A stretch of 64,000 nt of DNA, taken from assembly GCA_013180625.2 (NCBI GenBank), contig SNVD02011452.1, forward strand, positions 1-64,000, given 5' to 3'. The notes under the pieces were generated by a model. That model ran no database searches and was not told the origin of the DNA. It saw only the letters and a program-made list of their open reading frames with translations. The translations under genes were made by a program, and so were the position numbers. Positions 59,874 to 64,000 of this stretch are shown in pieces (within the stretch, counting starts at the first letter, position 1; each line of letters starts with the position of its first letter). Source of the DNA: Boswellia sacra (lineage: Eukaryota; Streptophyta; Magnoliopsida; Sapindales; Burseraceae).

Positions 59874-62800
59874 TGACACGACCCGCCCCTAGCTACACGG
59901 GCGAATCATGCCTAAAACTGTGGACTTCTGACTGTTTCTTAATTCTTCTCTTTCTCATAGAACAAACTTGAAATAATTTCCATTACATCCACAAATAAAA
60001 TTTAAATAAAACAATTTAACTATTACAACCTTGACCTATCCTTGCACCATCACGTGGCTGGGCCTCCACACTTCCTAATTAGATCACATTTTGCTTTATC
60101 CTGGGGGGGAAATTTTAAAAAAAAGAAAGAAAAATAAAAACAAAGATGTGAGTATAAAACTCAGTGAGTGGGGATATAAAAAAATGTAATTGTAAATAAA
60201 TCCAAAAGAAATCATATTGTTATAAAATAAATATTTGCTTTATATTAAAAGAAATAGTCTTTATAATCTATAACTTTCATATCATCTAAAATATCATAAA
60301 ATTTTAAAATAAATAACTATTGAATGACTAAATTCATCAAAATACTAGTTATAATTAAAACAATAAAATAATCATCTTTAATCGTATAATACGATGCTCT
60401 TGATGATCATGCTAAAATCATTGCTTCAGTTATTTACTATGCAAAACATAATTTTCTTAAAAATCTTCTTTCAAAAGAAACTTTTGTGAATCATGCTTCT
60501 TTTTCAAACTAACTCATATAAACGTATTCAAAAACTCTTTTCATTATACTAAACAAGTACCCCTGGAACTGTCTCATCCTGCCTGGCGAGATCTAACATC
60601 GCATAGGCAGAACTATCTGAATTTCCTCATACCTGGTGAGATTTACATCACGCAGGCAGAGCTATCTGTACTTGGCGAGATCTAACATCGCACAGGTCTG
60701 CTATCTAGTCATACACATGCGTAGAGCTGCCCCCAAAGGGCTAAAGCGCCCAGATCACACGGCCCAAAGCCTCTATGTGTGTCTGAACGAGCCCCAAAGG
60801 CCTCTATCTTTCTATCTGAAATCTGCTGTCTCACTGTCTAAGTGAGCTGGGTACTAGCTTAGTATAATATAATTAAACTTTCTTCTTTTCTCTAAAACTG
60901 ATTTCTTTTCAAAATTTGTGAAACTTATATAAGCTGAAACTCATAATATCTGAATCCTTGAAAATCCATGATAAATATTTAAAAGAATAATTGCAAATAC
61001 TTTGAGAAATCCTTGAAATTAAATTGCTATATAAAAAAATATGATCATAATTGTTCTGCTCTTACACTTTCTATAAAATGGTAAAATATGCATCTATAAT
61101 AATATAGAAAACGATTCATATATAAAACATGAATCTTTCTTAAAAATGCTAGATCATTCTTTAAAACTAACTTTGCAACTAAAATTTATATCTATAACCA
61201 TTTGGAAAACTAGATTTGAAACATCTTAATAAGTGAAAGCAAACATAACAAATGAGTCTATTTACCCTTGAGAAAATAAAAAAGAAACTAACTTGAATTC
61301 TTCTGAATTTGCTAAAATTCTCAGAAATTCTATTAAATGTTAAATAAACATAGCTAAATAAATACTAAAAACATATTTCTAATTATCCAGAAAAATAAAT
61401 CTTCTACTCTTTCTAAAACTTTCTAAAATATCCATAAAATAAAATACTTTTCATCTCACTATAAACCATAATTTATATTTCTATCTCAAAATCTCATATA
61501 TCATACTTTAACTGAAATCTTTATGACTATTCTAAATTTTTAATAATTTTGCATTCAGGTCCCTAAAAATTCTGGAATAGCTTTCTAAATTTACAATTCA
61601 GCCCCTACTGCTAGGTAGTTTTAAAATTTTGCATTGTCACCCCTACAGAATTAAATTCTAATTTCCAAAACTTTTTCTTTTTACTTTGCTATTATTTTCA
61701 ATATAAAATCACTTATCATTTTGTTAACCAAAATCACATTTCTTCAACATATGTATTTATTTAAAGAAAATAACCCAATACCTCAATTTTCTATACTAAT
61801 TCATCTAATTATAAATGTCTCTTTTCTAATCATAAACAAAAACTTTCTACTTCCCACCAACATATAATATATATACATTCATGCTACAACTTTCACTTTA
61901 AATTTATTTTTCTCTTGTACTCAAACTTATCGAAACAACATTTACTATATATTCAAAAACTAATCTACTAGCACTACCCATAACCATCCTTCTATCCAAA
62001 ATCTAATACTTTACACACACTTATTATCAAAATACCTAAATCACCATCATCTATTCTAAAAACCTTTAATATAACTCAATTAATTAATTAATAACTTAAA
62101 TCATATGAAAAACCATAAATTTGATACACTTTAAAATAATATGAAATTCTCAAAACATAATCCACTCACAAATTGGATTGCACAACTTGGTTAGCTTGGA
62201 TTTGATTCCAAAATCAACATTCCGCCTATCCGGCCACATTCCTCAACAAGAATTAATCTTTCCTTGTCCTAACATCATAAAAGAGCTCATCACATCATAT
62301 TCAATTAGTAATCAACTTGAATATTTAAAATTCTCAATATCCAACTTCATATCTTAATCCAATCAATCCTAATTAATTGTATTTCTGCGCTTCTTATACA
62401 GAGCAGTTCTTATTGTCTGATTTTTAATAAATAATTGACTTATCAGAATGGTCTAAAATTTTATACAGACCTTCTACACATACATATCTAATGACATATA
62501 AAATTTCATAGCATTCCAAGTTCATTAAGTACCTCAAAATCTTTATGTTTCTAGATACAAAAATTCTGTAAATTCATTTCCAGAACTGACCTCTCCATAT
62601 TCCAAAATACATGATAATTTGTACTAAATTCGCAAATTCACAAAACTCTCCAGTTTTAAACTACACATATACACAAACTCGTATCCCAAATTTCATAATT
62701 TTTGAAGACCTCTAGATACCTCAATTCACTTACCCAAAACTGATTTTCTGCAGAAAAACTGAATTTCCAATAGTAAACAGTAAACTTCGAAAATTCATAA

Positions 62801-63400
62801 TAAATTGCATACTCAACATTTTTCAGTGAATCCAATTTTAAACAAATCCTTATGATGTCTATTTTAACATATATAAATTCCAGAATCAGATTCAAAGCCA
62901 ATAAATTGCAGAAATTTTCGAAATTGCTACTGTTCACAGAACCCTAAATTTAATTTCAACAACTTAAACCTTCAAATTCACCAAGACAAACCATAAACAC
63001 ATCAAGAAAATGATCAATTACCTTAAATAAGACTTCAATTACATCTTGATCCTCTTTCTCTTTCTAGATTCTCTCTCTAAAAATTTTAAAACATCCAAAC
63101 ATCTCCTTTAATTTCAATCCTCTTGCATGAAAAATACAAAAATAACCTAATATTATATTGGAATTATAAATATTACCTTGTTTTTCTCTTCACACAAGCC
63201 TCAATTTGGATTTTTTTTTCCCATTCTCCTCTCTTCTCCCGTCTGTCTTCTCTCCAATTTTCTGGAATTCTCATCTCTTTTTTTTTTTTTGTTCTTATAA
63301 TTAATTTTTTCTAAGGGCTGGGCTTATTATGTGAGTTGGATTAGCATAAAAGAATGGGCTTGGGCTCTTTTTTTTATAAGCCCATGAATATGGTGTTTCA
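59874..63400 (-). repeat. 5' LTR of the reverse-oriented element
   Basis: 3,527 bp, nearly identical to 54365-57893. In element orientation a TATAAAAAAAAG box stands about 20 bases inside the LTR, so U3 would be very short and the leader very long. Confidence 0.92.
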
Positions 63401-63405
63401 TAATA

Positions 63406-64000
63406 TCTTGAGCTGATGTTACAGAACTGAATTTTAACTTAAACTTTCCACTCAACAGATATTAGAACGTGGCAATTTAAGGCTTTTCAAGTAATATCAA
63501 CACAAAGGGTCCCAAACAGCTTGCCTATTAGCTGTTAATTTCAATCTTTTTCATGTAGAATAAGTGGTTTATACTGACAGTGATGCTTGAGCCACCCCAG
63601 AGCAAAAACCTTGCTGATCATTATAGCTATCTGTTGAAAACAAATTATAATCTCTCTGTCTTCTGGCTTCACCATAGATAAGCTCCAGGAGAATTGCCAA
63701 GAGAAAATAAACATCATATAATGTCATTGTCTTAGCAAATATATCCAACCATCAGCCACAACGAAATGTCAACATTTTCTTATTTTATACTATGCTGAGA
63801 AATACAATACATAAAAATGGAATAAGTCAGATTATAAGATATGTAAACATGTCCAACCACGAGAATATCAACACCAGATCCTAAAATAAGATTGATTCAA
63901 CAACTTGGCAAAATTATTCCCAAGTAAGCTGGTTGTGTGCTCTTAATTCTGTTGAAAACTGAAGAACAGGAGTCATTTTTTACTAGACAATTGCAAACAT
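63406..64000. other. Unassigned right edge
   Basis: It is a little less AT-rich than the transposon, but no coding exon, repeat or promoter could be supported. It may be an intron or UTR of a gene beyond the window. Confidence 0.4.

Larger units (their letters stand above)
54365..63400 (-). mobile_element. Ty3-type LTR retrotransposon, Tekay/Del-like, coding-deficient, 9.04 kb
   Basis: Two direct LTRs (54365-57893 and 59874-63400) flank a 1,980-bp interior. Perfect 5-bp target duplications TAATA stand at 54360-54364 and 63401-63405. Read on the minus strand, the LTR runs from TGAAACACC to GGGTCGTGTCA. The primer-binding site for initiator tRNA-Met follows the 5' LTR (59874-63400), and a polypurine tract precedes the 3' LTR (54365-57893). 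The LTRs differ by roughly 1% by eye, mostly transitions, so the insertion is fairly young. No gag-pol frame survives, making it a LARD-like or deleted member. Confidence 0.9.

Overview
The window is eukaryotic and comes from a flowering plant. Its genes have GT-AG introns, intergenic DNA is very AT-rich, and plant-specific families are present: a PDR-type ABC transporter, a chloroplast D-glycerate 3-kinase, an A2-type cyclin, and plant LTR retrotransposons primed by initiator tRNA-Met. Gene structure and protein likeness suggest a eudicot; I cannot name the species.

Six host genes can be supported. From left to right they are: a single-exon gene for a small secreted lysine-rich protein (3098-3412, +); a 24-exon PDR1/ABCG40-like transporter (4663-11792, -); a nine-exon aromatic aminotransferase of the VAS1/ISS1 type (27294-32025, -); an 11-coding-exon A2-type cyclin (43909-47513, +); a 12-exon D-glycerate 3-kinase, GLYK (48722-52133, +); and a two-exon, 54-residue cysteine-rich CYSTM-like gene (53128-53388, -), whose exons are too short to show as a long ORF. 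For all four large genes the exon lengths I derived sum to a multiple of three: 1453, 394, 492 and 465 residues. All look intact.

VAS1, CYCA2 and GLYK occur in the same order as Arabidopsis At1g80360, At1g80370 (CYCA2;4) and At1g80380. This looks like an old conserved block whose first gap has been expanded here to about 12 kb by repeats.

Most of the rest is transposable-element DNA, much of it with target-site duplications I could read directly. It includes a young, non-autonomous Ty3-type element carrying only gag and protease (12806-16092); a 979-bp Mutator-like non-autonomous element holding an array of TCGACA motifs (18121-19099); a 3,785-bp solo LTR flanked by ATCAG (19478-23262); a 778-bp hAT-like element with two tRNA-like Pol III modules (37771-38548); and a reverse-oriented element with two 3.53-kb LTRs around a non-coding 1.98-kb interior, flanked by TAATA (54365-63400). 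Smaller MITE-like elements and local duplications lie at 33-40 kb.

I found no evidence of a new multi-gene biological system. The most unusual items are the gag-protease element whose reading frame runs into its own 3' LTR, the hAT element with doubled tRNA-like modules, the TCGACA array, the two small secreted or membrane peptide genes, and a cyclin 3' splice site that lies in a duplicated piece of the following exon. The other genes act in separate processes (transport, auxin/ethylene metabolism, cell cycle, photorespiration) and are not an operon-like unit.
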